Positions 1-5,619 are shown, counted from the first letter of the stretch. The stretch is 6,599 nt of DNA from Treponema sp. (GCA_031272575.1 JAISTO010000017.1:1-6599); one strand, 5' to 3'. The notes: a model not told the origin generated them from the sequence alone. Made by a program: numbers and translations.

Positions 1-153
1 TGGGTGTGGGGATTTGGGTGGGGGTGGGGAGTGGGGATTCGGGTGTGGGGTGTAGGGTGGGGGTGGGGTGTGGGGTGGGGGTGGGTTGTGGGTAATAGGG
101 AGTGGGTATTAGGGTGCGGGTGGGGAGTGGGGAATAGGGAGTGGGGAGTAGGG
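1..153. repeat. G-rich degenerate heptamer array
   Basis: The + strand is nearly free of C here and is built of G3-G5 runs separated by 2-4 nt. G-runs recur about every 7 nt, with units such as GGGGAGT, GGGGATT, GGGGTGT and GGGAATA and several phase slips. Many runs of three or more G could form G-quadruplexes. The last 32 bases can pair with the C-rich array ending at 314. I see no gene: the open frame here encodes only a Trp/Gly/Val-rich string that mirrors the repeat. Heptameric GGG-containing tandem repeats are known from other bacteria, for example the STRR repeats of filamentous cyanobacteria; the resemblance is in form only. Confidence 0.85.
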
Positions 154-170
154 TGCGCTTTGCAAGCGGG

Positions 171-210
171 TTGCGCGTACTACCGTGAAACTATCCGGTA
201 GTCCGCGCAA
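171..210. repeat. 15-bp hairpin between the G-rich and C-rich arms
   Basis: TTGCGCGTACTACCG (171-185) and CGGTAGTCCGCGCAA (196-210) are reverse complements except at one position (T178 against C203), with a 10-nt loop, TGAAACTATC. Flanking GCGCTT (155-160) and AAGCGC (221-226) could extend the structure. It sits at the centre of the larger G-arm/C-arm inverted repeat, so the 1-314 block is a nested palindrome. There is no T-tract after it, so an intrinsic terminator is not supported. It could be the core of a mobile palindromic element or a structured leader. Confidence 0.8.
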
Positions 211-239
211 CTTACGCGCCAAGCGCTCCGCGCCCGCAA

Positions 240-314
240 GCCACTCCCCACTCCCTATCCCCCCCACTCCCTACTAGCCACTCCCCACTCCCTACTCCCT
301 ATTCCCTACTCCCT
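240..314. repeat. C-rich heptamer array, complement of the G-rich array
   Basis: Units such as CCCCACT, CCCTACT and CCCTATT repeat up to just before the ribosome binding site of the solute-binding protein gene. The reverse complement of about 283-314 matches 122-153 with roughly four differences. Most of these would be G-U wobbles in RNA, so a stem of about 31 bp could close over the inner hairpin. It forms the proximal upstream region of the next gene. No recognisable -10/-35 pair was found in it. Confidence 0.8.
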
Positions 315-322
315 AAAAACAT

Positions 323-328
323 AAGGAG
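323..328 (+). promoter_or_regulatory. Shine-Dalgarno site for the solute-binding protein gene
   Basis: AAGGAG lies 6 nt before the ATG at 335. The same AAGGAG-N6-ATG arrangement precedes the two glycoside hydrolase genes, and it helps fix the start of the second one. Confidence 0.85.
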
Positions 329-334
329 TTATAT

Positions 335-1990
335 ATGAAAAAAACAAAAGCAACTATCACCCTGTGCGGTGTGATAGCGGCGAGTCTCGCGCTGGGGGGC
401 TGCGCGAAAAAAAGCGGGGCGCTCTCCGCGGCGGCGGCGTCCGCGGATGAGCCGGGCTGGAAGGGCAATGTCGACAAGCCGGTGCAGTTCGACTGGTATA
501 TCAACTTCAACTGGTTTAGCCGGCAATGGGGGACGTCGCGGGTGTCGAAGTATATCACCGCGAAGACCGGCGTGGACCTGCGCTTCATCGTGCCCGCGGG
601 CGGCGAGGACGAGCGCCTCAACGCGATGATCGCGGGGGATGTGCTGCCTGACCTCCTGACGCTGGGCTTCTGGGCGCCCCAAATCCCCATGATGATCGAG
701 GCGGGCCTCCTTGAGCCGCTCAACCGCCTGGCGGAACAGTACGACCCGTACTTCTTTAAGGTTGCAAGCCCGGAGAAACTCGCGTGGTACACCCAGGCGG
801 ACGGCAATGTGTACGGCTACCCCAACGCGTCGTACACGAGCGCCGACTACGAGCGGTACCAGGGGAATCTTACGGCGAATGAAACGTTCCTCGTGCGCAA
901 GGATATCTACGAGGCGATCGGCAAGCCGGACATGACCACCCCTGAGGGCTTCCTCCGCGCCCTGCGCCTCGCGAAAGAGAAGTTCCCCACGGTGAACGGC
1001 CAGCCCCTCATCCCGCTCGTGTTCCGCGAGTTCGGCGGCGCGGGGAATGACGCCTTCGCGGGCCATCTGCAGCACTTCCTCGCGATGAAGCCCGAAAAAG
1101 ACGGCCGCTACGAGGACCCGCTTTTGGGGCCGGACAACCCCGAGTATGTGCGCTGGCTCAAGACCTTCCGCCAGGCCGCGCAGGAGGGGCTTGTGCCGAT
1201 GGACGTGTTTGTCGACCACAGGCCCCAGATCGAAGAGAAGGCTGCCCAGGGGCGCTACTTCGCCATGCTCTACCAGAACTGGGATATGCAGGCCCCCCAG
1301 GGCGCGCGCTACGCCGCTGACCCCAACTCGATCTACATAGCGGTCGACGGCCCCCGCAACTCGCGCGGAGACCCACCCACGCTTGCGGGCGGCGGCATCT
1401 CCGGCTGGACCCTCACGCTCATATCGAAAAACTGCAAAGACAAGGCGCGCGCCATTCAGTTTTTAACGTACCTGATCAGCGAGGAAGGGCAGATGGACAC
1501 CTACTTCGGCGTACCCGAAAACAACGGCCTGGGCTTCGAGCCGACCTACACGATAAAAGACGGCCGGCCCGTGCTGCTCCCCGCGATCGCCGGCATGGAC
1601 AAGAACGACAAGAACCGGCAGGAGATCGAGGTGGGGGTGCAGTACACCTACTGGATGCTCATGGACACGCCCTGGACCGAGCAGTGGCCCAAGGACTTTT
1701 CCCCGGCCCTGGAACAGCCCCAACTGTGGACGCGGCCTTATGTCACCTCGTTCACCGTCTACGACCGCCTCGATATGCCTTCGGGCAGCGCGGAGGCGCT
1801 CATCTTCGACGAGATCCTGCGGCGCTGGGGCCAGGACCTCCCCCGGCTCCTCCTCGCGAAAACCGAGGCCGAGTTCGACACCCTCTGGGCCGACTACCAG
1901 CGCTTCAAAAAAGACCGCGGCTACGCCCAACTGCAGGCCAGGCAAACCGAACTGCTCAACGAAAACAAAGCCCGGCTCAAGGCGAAATGA
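335..1990 (+). CDS. ABC transporter extracellular solute-binding lipoprotein (LplA/LipO-like)
   Basis: A 551-aa binding lipoprotein of the family 1 solute-binding type (SBP_bac_1 superfamily, LplA/LipO-like group), expected to capture an oligosaccharide outside the cytoplasmic membrane and pass it to an ABC permease. The signal peptide has a KKTK n-region, a hydrophobic core and the lipobox LGGC, with lipidated Cys23. Family features include the ERLNAMIAGDVLPDLL segment at about 93-108, a GNVYGYPN segment near 157-164, the RKDIYEAIGKPDMTTPEGF segment at about 188-206, and the late GGISGWTLTLISK / KARAIQFLTYLISEEGQ block at about 353-386. The length is normal for the group. The start is supported by AAGGAG six bases upstream. 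The next gene follows after 12 nt, so the two are very probably cotranscribed. No permease or ATPase gene is in the window. The substrate is not evident from the sequence; a beta-glucan oligosaccharide is inferred only from the hydrolase neighbour. Confidence 0.92.
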   Translation: MKKTKATITLCGVIAASLALGGCAKKSGALSAAAASADEPGWKGNVDKPVQFDWYINFNWFSRQWGTSRVSKYITAKTGVDLRFIVPAGGEDERLNAMIAGDVLPDLLTLGFWAPQIPMMIEAGLLEPLNRLAEQYDPYFFKVASPEKLAWYTQADGNVYGYPNASYTSADYERYQGNLTANETFLVRKDIYEAIGKPDMTTPEGFLRALRLAKEKFPTVNGQPLIPLVFREFGGAGNDAFAGHLQHFLAMKPEKDGRYEDPLLGPDNPEYVRWLKTFRQAAQEGLVPMDVFVDHRPQIEEKAAQGRYFAMLYQNWDMQAPQGARYAADPNSIYIAVDGPRNSRGDPPTLAGGGISGWTLTLISKNCKDKARAIQFLTYLISEEGQMDTYFGVPENNGLGFEPTYTIKDGRPVLLPAIAGMDKNDKNRQEIEVGVQYTYWMLMDTPWTEQWPKDFSPALEQPQLWTRPYVTSFTVYDRLDMPSGSAEALIFDEILRRWGQDLPRLLLAKTEAEFDTLWADYQRFKKDRGYAQLQARQTELLNENKARLKAK

Positions 1991-1996
1991 AAGGAG
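1991..1996 (+). promoter_or_regulatory. Shine-Dalgarno site for the lipoprotein GH128 gene
   Basis: AAGGAG begins immediately after the stop codon of the upstream gene and is 6 nt from the ATG at 2003. The tight packing supports cotranscription and possible translational coupling. Confidence 0.85.
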
Positions 1997-2002
1997 CATT
2001 TC

Positions 2003-3715
2003 ATGAAAAAAATCAAAAGTGATGGTTTTGCTTTTTCAGCGCTGGCGGCGGCCCTCTGCCTTGTCGTGTTCGGCGCCTGTTTCACGCCGGAACTGGAAGA
2101 CATCCCGGAAGAGGAGAATGGCATTACCACCGGCAGCACCCCCTTCGACGCGCCGCCGCGCCTCACTTTGAGCAAAAGCGGCGACGAAAAAACGGTGACC
2201 GCCTCGTGGTCAGCGTCCGAGCCCAAGCCGGATGTCTACGACATCTACTATATAAAGGAAAACGCCTCCAACGCGGAGACGGTTAGAACCGGTACCCGCG
2301 TCGCGAATGTCAAGAGCGGGGCAAAGATCATTTTCACCATGCCGGGTACGTACAGTTTCATCGTGCGGGCCATAAAGAGCGGCTACCAGAGCGTCAACTC
2401 GGCCGTCAAAACGACGACGCTTGCGTTTGAGGTGCCGCCTGCCCAGTCAAAGCGCGGCGTGTCGTACAACTTTACCGACCAGGCGGGCGGCGCTTCCAGC
2501 GCCGGCGCCGTCATGGACCTGCTCGAATCGGTCACCTGGTTCTACAACTGGGGCACCCAGCCGGACGGGGACGTCGCCGCCGCGGCCGCGGCACGGGATG
2601 TCGCGTACTTCCCCATGTCCTGGAACGCCAGCGGCGATGTCCCCAACCGCATACGCGCCTACAAAGCATCCCACCCCGAATGCGATTTCATCCTCGGCTA
2701 CAACGAACCGAACCTGACGGACCAGGCCAACATGACGCCCTCGCAGGCCGCGGCCCAGTGGCCGACTCTCGTCGACCTCGCAAACGAACTGGACATGAAA
2801 CTGGTCTCGCCCGCCATGAATTACGGCACCCTGAGCGGCTACAGCGACCCGATCAAGTGGCTCGACGAGTTCTTTGCAAAACCGGGCGTTTCCCTCGAGG
2901 ATGTGTCCGCCATCGCGATTCACTGCTATATGCCCTATCCGGGCGCGGTGAAGGGCTTTATCGACAAGTTCAAGAAGTACGGCAAGCCCATCTGGATGAC
3001 CGAATTCTGCGGCTGGGAGCAAAGCGGCTACGCGGTGATACACAACGCCGAAGACCAGATGCGCTATATGAGCGAGGTGGTCACCTATATGGACCTTGAT
3101 CCGGCGGTGGAGCGCTACGCCTGGTTTATCCCGCTCTATGGAAACAACGGTACCGAGTTCCCCTATATGCAGCTGCTCACAAAAACCAATCCGCCGCAGT
3201 TGACGGACCTGGGCAAGGCGTACGCGAAGATGGGCTGCTGCGACAAGACGGTCTACACCCCCGCCGGTCAAAAAATCGAGGCGGAGCGTTTTAGCGACTG
3301 CAATGTGTCAGAGTGGGTAAGCCTGGACTGGTCATCTAACGACACCTACAATGGCGGCGATCAGTATCATTTCTACCAGGGCTCCGTGCACTTCCGGCCG
3401 ACCACCGACAGCGCCGACGACACTGGCGGGCTTGACATCTACGAGTTCAACAACAGCAAAACGAGCCAGTGGGTCGAGTACCAGGTACAGACCCCGGAGG
3501 CAAAGGCGTACACCCTCTCGCTGCGCTATCAGGCATCAAGCGCGGCAAGTTTGAAAATCGCGGTCGACGGCGGAAGCGAGCTAACCCAGGCGCTCAATGC
3601 AAGCAGTTGGGCCACGCAGCAGGTCAGTCTCGGCAGCCTCGCGGCCGGCCAGCACAAGCTCCGCCTGAAGATCGCTTCAGGCAGCCTTGCGCTTAACTGG
3701 CTTAAGGTGGAGTGA
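2003..3715 (+). CDS. GH128-family glycoside hydrolase lipoprotein with FN3-like domain and CBM6
   Basis: A 570-aa predicted lipid-anchored endo-beta-1,3-glucanase. The signal peptide ends in FGAC (Cys26), a loose lipobox with Phe at -3, as tolerated in spirochaetes. An acidic linker is followed by an FN3-like beta domain (about 48-146), a GH128/Glyco_hydro_cc catalytic domain (about 149-415) and a CBM6 carbohydrate-binding module (about 421-570, from KIEAERF to LNWLKVE). In GH128, a clan GH-A retaining family, the acid/base lies after strand beta-4 and the nucleophile after beta-7. The matching residues are Glu235 in YNEPN and Glu334 in WMTEF, 99 residues apart as in the downstream paralogue. 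The CBM6 carries about 20 extra residues (near 437-460) absent from the paralogue. The family assignment comes from motifs and overall pattern; the exact substrate (beta-1,3-glucan such as laminarin, callose or fungal wall glucan) is family knowledge. It lies 12 nt after the solute-binding gene. Confidence 0.88.
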   Translation: MKKIKSDGFAFSALAAALCLVVFGACFTPELEDIPEEENGITTGSTPFDAPPRLTLSKSGDEKTVTASWSASEPKPDVYDIYYIKENASNAETVRTGTRVANVKSGAKIIFTMPGTYSFIVRAIKSGYQSVNSAVKTTTLAFEVPPAQSKRGVSYNFTDQAGGASSAGAVMDLLESVTWFYNWGTQPDGDVAAAAAARDVAYFPMSWNASGDVPNRIRAYKASHPECDFILGYNEPNLTDQANMTPSQAAAQWPTLVDLANELDMKLVSPAMNYGTLSGYSDPIKWLDEFFAKPGVSLEDVSAIAIHCYMPYPGAVKGFIDKFKKYGKPIWMTEFCGWEQSGYAVIHNAEDQMRYMSEVVTYMDLDPAVERYAWFIPLYGNNGTEFPYMQLLTKTNPPQLTDLGKAYAKMGCCDKTVYTPAGQKIEAERFSDCNVSEWVSLDWSSNDTYNGGDQYHFYQGSVHFRPTTDSADDTGGLDIYEFNNSKTSQWVEYQVQTPEAKAYTLSLRYQASSAASLKIAVDGGSELTQALNASSWATQQVSLGSLAAGQHKLRLKIASGSLALNWLKVE

Positions 3716-3717
3716 TC

Positions 3718-3764
3718 TTGGGACTTGGGAATTGGGACTTGGGACTTGGGCTGCGTGGCGCGGG
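3718..3764 (+). repeat. TTGGGAC heptamer element, copy 1
   Basis: It begins two bases after the stop codon: TTGGGAC, TTGGGAA, TTGGGAC, TTGGGAC, TTGGG, then the fixed tail CTGCGTGGCGCGGG (3751-3764). The same tail follows a second heptamer array 37 nt downstream. The G3 runs every 7 nt echo the arrays at 1-314, though the unit sequence differs. Confidence 0.85.
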
Positions 3765-3801
3765 TGAACGGGGCAAGGGACTGAGATCTGCGTGATGCCT
3801 G

Positions 3802-3847
3802 TGGGACTTGGGACTTGGGAATTGGGACTTGGGCTGCGTGGCGCGGG
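3802..3847 (+). repeat. TTGGGAC heptamer element, copy 2
   Basis: TGGGAC, TTGGGAC, TTGGGAA, TTGGGAC, TTGGG, then the same 14-nt tail CTGCGTGGCGCGGG (3834-3847). Compared with copy 1, the TTGGGAA unit is shifted by one repeat, which suggests heptamer slippage or independent insertion of a related element. The 37-nt interval between the copies shows no clear repeat of its own. Confidence 0.85.
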
Positions 3848-3900
3848 GGCGCGGGATGAGCGAGTAAGGGCTGCATGATGCATGGCGCTTTGCCCACCCC

Positions 3901-3942
3901 GTCACTCCGCGCTGTGCCCCTGTCAGTCCGCGCTGTGCCCCC
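3901..3942. repeat. Two tandem 21-nt units, each a half-site of the REP-like palindrome
   Basis: GTCACTCCGCGCTGTGCCCC(T) at 3901-3921 and GTCAGTCCGCGCTGTGCCCC(C) at 3922-3942 differ at one internal base plus the last base. Both start with the left arm GTCA(C/G)TCCGCGCT of the complete palindrome that begins at 3943, but GTGCCCC replaces the right arm. They look like truncated or decayed copies of the same element in the same orientation. Confidence 0.8.
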
Positions 3943-4007
3943 GTCACTCCGCGCTTTAAGCGCGGAGTCTCCTTTCGCGAGATTCCGCGGTTGAACCGCG
4001 GAATGAC
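3943..4007. repeat. REP-like palindrome doublet (two inverted 29-nt units)
   Basis: Unit 1 (3943-3971) contains the perfect hairpin ACTCCGCGCTT-T-AAGCGCGGAGT (3946-3968). Unit 2 (3979-4007), in the opposite orientation, contains ATTCCGCGGTT-G-AACCGCGGAAT (3982-4004). Read in the same direction, both fit GTCAYTCCGCGSTTYAASCGCGGARTCTC. The spacer is 7 nt. The two units differ by paired substitutions that keep the stem (C-G to T-A, and C-G to G-C). This is the organisation of REP/BIME elements. No T-tract follows, so a standard intrinsic terminator is not shown, but the stems could block exonucleases at the 3' end of the upstream message. Confidence 0.85.
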
Positions 4008-4028
4008 GAGGTACCGCGAATCCCCTTC

Positions 4029-4058
4029 GTGCGCCTTGGTGCGCCTTGGTGCGCCTTG
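4029..4058. repeat. Perfect 3 x 10-nt tandem repeat
   Basis: GTGCGCCTTG occurs three times without change and ends 37 nt before the chosen ATG of the second hydrolase. No gene is seen in it. With the heptamers and palindromes it fills most of the 380-nt spacer between the two hydrolase genes. No convincing promoter was found there: TATAAA at 4072-4077 has no properly spaced -35 box. Confidence 0.85.
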
Positions 4059-4083
4059 GTGGTGATATATGTATAAAAAGGAA

Positions 4084-4089
4084 AAGGAG
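4084..4089 (+). promoter_or_regulatory. Shine-Dalgarno site deciding the start of the second GH128 gene
   Basis: AAGGAG is 6 nt from the ATG at 4096, the same spacing as at 335 and 2003. The in-frame ATG at 4093 would be only 3 nt away. The ATG at 4069 has no comparable site and would put Glu/Lys-rich residues before the signal peptide. Confidence 0.8.
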
Positions 4090-4095
4090 AAAATG

Positions 4096-5379
4096 ATGAA
4101 AACGAAAAACGCTTTTTTTGCCGCGGTGTTCGCGGCGGCGGCGCTGACGGGAATGCTGACAGCAATGCTGTTTGCGCCGGGGAGGGCGGACGCAGCGGAG
4201 AACGAGAAACGCGGCGTGTCGTACAGTTTCGAGAGCGCGTCCGACTCGGAGATGGCGCTCTTCGCGCCCAGCCTCAAGTGGTTTTACAACTGGGGGAACG
4301 GCCTCAGCAAGACCGTCGACAGCGCGGCAAAGGCCCACGGCCTCTCGTACTTCCCCATGGCCTGGAACGACGTCGAGGAGGACATCCTGCGCTACTACAA
4401 GAAAAACCACCCGGACTGCGAGTACCTCCTCGCCTACAACGAGCCGAACCTGACGGACCAGGCCAACATGACCCCCACGCAGGCCGCGAAAAAATGGAAG
4501 CGCCTGCTCAAGATCGCGAAGGAGTTGAAACTGAAAATCGTGGCGCCGGCCATGAATTACGGCACCCTGAAAGACTACGGCGACCCGATCAAGTGGCTCG
4601 ACGAGTTTTTTGCCAAACCGGGCGTGTCCCTCAAGGACGTGTCCGCCATCGCGATTCACTGTTACATGAAAAACCCCGCCGCCGTCAAGAGTTACATCGA
4701 CAAGTTCAAGAAGTACGGCAAGCCCATCTGGATGACCGAGTTCTGCGCCTGGGACGGCGGGGTCGCCTCCGTGGACGAGCAGATGGCGTACATGAGCGAG
4801 ACAGTCGTCTACATGGAACTCGACCCCGCGGTCGAGCGCTACGCCTGGTTCATCCCCAAGGGTGACGAGGACGAGACGGTCGTGCCCTACAACAAACTGA
4901 TCACCCAGAGCAAGCCCCCGGCACTCACCCCCCTGGGCAAGGTCTACGCCGCCATGACACGCTGTGACAAAACCGTGTACGCGGCGCCGGGGCAGACCAT
5001 CGAGGCCGAGCATTTTTCCGACTGCAACCTCTCGCAGTCGGTCAACGCCGAAGGCTTCTCGCGCCCCGTGCATTTCCGGCCCAGCACCGATGCGGACGGC
5101 GGCCTGGACATCTTCGACTTTAGCGACGGCAAATGGGTCGACTACCAGATCGAGACCGCCGTGGACAAGCCCTACACCCTCTCGCTGCGCGCGTCGGCCG
5201 CCCAGCCAACCACGCTCATCATCTCCGTCGACGGCGGCCCCGCGCAGAGCCTCGCCCTGCCGCAGAGCGCCGCCTGGACAACGCACACGGCCCCCCTGCC
5301 GCTCGCCCCCGGCAAACACAGCCTCCGCCTGCAAGTGACCTCAGGCAACTGCGCCGTCAACTGGATTAAGGTTGAGTAG
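4096..5379 (+). CDS. Secreted GH128-family glycoside hydrolase with C-terminal CBM6
   Basis: A 427-aa predicted exported endo-beta-1,3-glucanase, paralogue of the lipoprotein encoded at 2003-3715. The Sec signal peptide (KTK n-region, Ala/Phe/Leu-rich core) ends near RADA-A, with signal peptidase I cleavage expected after about Ala33. There is no lipobox Cys and no FN3-like spacer. The GH128/Glyco_hydro_cc domain spans about 39-290, with acid/base Glu116 in YNEPN and nucleophile Glu215 in WMTEF. CBM6 spans about 298-427, from QTIEAEHF to VNWIKVE. It shares long identical stretches with the paralogue (YNEPNLTDQANMTP, DPIKWLDEFFAKPGVSL, IDKFKKYGKPIWMTEFC). Likely location is the periplasm or outside the cell. 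It is separated from the upstream gene by 380 nt of repeats, so separate transcription or read-through are both possible. The start codon is chosen from Shine-Dalgarno spacing. Confidence 0.88.
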   Translation: MKTKNAFFAAVFAAAALTGMLTAMLFAPGRADAAENEKRGVSYSFESASDSEMALFAPSLKWFYNWGNGLSKTVDSAAKAHGLSYFPMAWNDVEEDILRYYKKNHPDCEYLLAYNEPNLTDQANMTPTQAAKKWKRLLKIAKELKLKIVAPAMNYGTLKDYGDPIKWLDEFFAKPGVSLKDVSAIAIHCYMKNPAAVKSYIDKFKKYGKPIWMTEFCAWDGGVASVDEQMAYMSETVVYMELDPAVERYAWFIPKGDEDETVVPYNKLITQSKPPALTPLGKVYAAMTRCDKTVYAAPGQTIEAEHFSDCNLSQSVNAEGFSRPVHFRPSTDADGGLDIFDFSDGKWVDYQIETAVDKPYTLSLRASAAQPTTLIISVDGGPAQSLALPQSAAWTTHTAPLPLAPGKHSLRLQVTSGNCAVNWIKVE

Positions 5380-5385
5380 GGGGTG

Positions 5386-5411
5386 GCCTGCCCACTTACC
5401 AGTGGGCAGGC
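5386..5411. repeat. Perfect 11-bp hairpin downstream of the second GH128 gene
   Basis: GCCTGCCCACT (5386-5396) and AGTGGGCAGGC (5401-5411) are exact reverse complements around a TACC loop, 6 nt after the stop codon. A terminator role is plausible from position, but neither strand shows a T-tract after the stem. It also marks the point where the truncated HEPN reading frame begins, so it may be a mobile palindrome or a recombination scar. Confidence 0.75.
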
Positions 5412-5420
5412 AGGGCAAAC

Positions 5421-5594
5421 GCGCGGGGGCTGCTTCTGCGCGACCTTCCGCAATGGGAAACCTACCGCAAAATGCGCAGCCTCACAAGCCACACCTACGA
5501 CGCATTCAACGCGGACGCGGTCGCCGCCATCGTCCCCGCCTTTATCGAAGACGCCGATTTTCTGTACGCCGCTATGCAAAGGCGGGCGTCTTAA
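5421..5594 (+). pseudogene. C-terminal remnant of an HI0074/HepT-type HEPN protein
   Basis: In the frame ending at TAA 5592-5594, 57 codons read as the C-terminal part of the nucleotidyltransferase substrate-binding (HI0074-like, NTase_sub_bind) HEPN family. A GLLLRD...QWE...KM lead-in is followed by RSLTSHTYD and an amphipathic end (AAIVPAFIEDADFLYAAM). RSLTSHTY fits R-x4-H-x-Y, with R at 5475, H at 5490 and Y at 5496; in HepT toxins this motif carries the RNase residues and the AMPylated tyrosine. The N-terminal half, about 80-90 residues in the family, is missing. The frame upstream runs into the 5386-5411 hairpin with no ribosome binding site, and the first in-frame ATG (5472) would give only 40 residues. 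The cognate nucleotidyltransferase is absent upstream. I call it a 5'-truncated relic. Confidence 0.75.
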
Positions 5595-5619
5595 ACAGGC
5601 AAGTCACGGGGGAGGGGGC

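Noticed and set aside
171..200. TTGCGC ... TATCCG as a promoter for the solute-binding protein gene
   Set aside because: Spacing is 15 nt, both boxes are poor matches, and the bases are better explained by the hairpin.
4..201. 65-aa + strand open frame starting with GTG
   Set aside because: The protein is a Trp/Gly/Val string that simply translates the G-rich repeat; no ribosome binding site.
1..314. CRISPR array
   Set aside because: Repeat units are about 7 nt and degenerate, with no unique spacers of 25-40 nt and no cas genes.
329..1219. 296-aa minus-strand open frame opposite the solute-binding protein gene
   Set aside because: The sense frame has a signal peptide, lipobox, ribosome binding site and family motifs; the antisense product has none of these.
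2447..3271. 274-aa minus-strand open frame opposite the lipoprotein hydrolase
   Set aside because: Antisense shadow of the GH128 domain; repeated His/Val/Gly composition and no recognisable family.
3663..3682. GCCTGAAG-ATCG-CTTCAGGC hairpin as a terminator
   Set aside because: It is a perfect 8-bp stem but lies inside the last codons of the CBM6, before the stop codon, with no T-tract after it.
4069..4095. Earlier start (ATG 4069, or ATG 4093) for the second hydrolase
   Set aside because: 4069 has no Shine-Dalgarno and would add charged residues before the signal peptide; 4093 is only 3 nt from AAGGAG, while 4096 has the 6-nt spacing seen at the other two genes.
3702..4277. 191-aa minus-strand open frame across the spacer between the hydrolases
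   Set aside because: Its sequence is a translation of the heptamers, REP-like palindromes and 10-nt tandem repeat, and its start lies inside the next gene's coding sequence.
3529..5334. 601-aa open frame on the minus strand, the longest in the window
   Set aside because: It runs antisense through the second GH128-CBM6 gene, whose families are clear, and through spacer repeats. The product is Gly/Val/Arg/His-rich without domains. GC-biased third codon positions make such antisense frames stop-poor.
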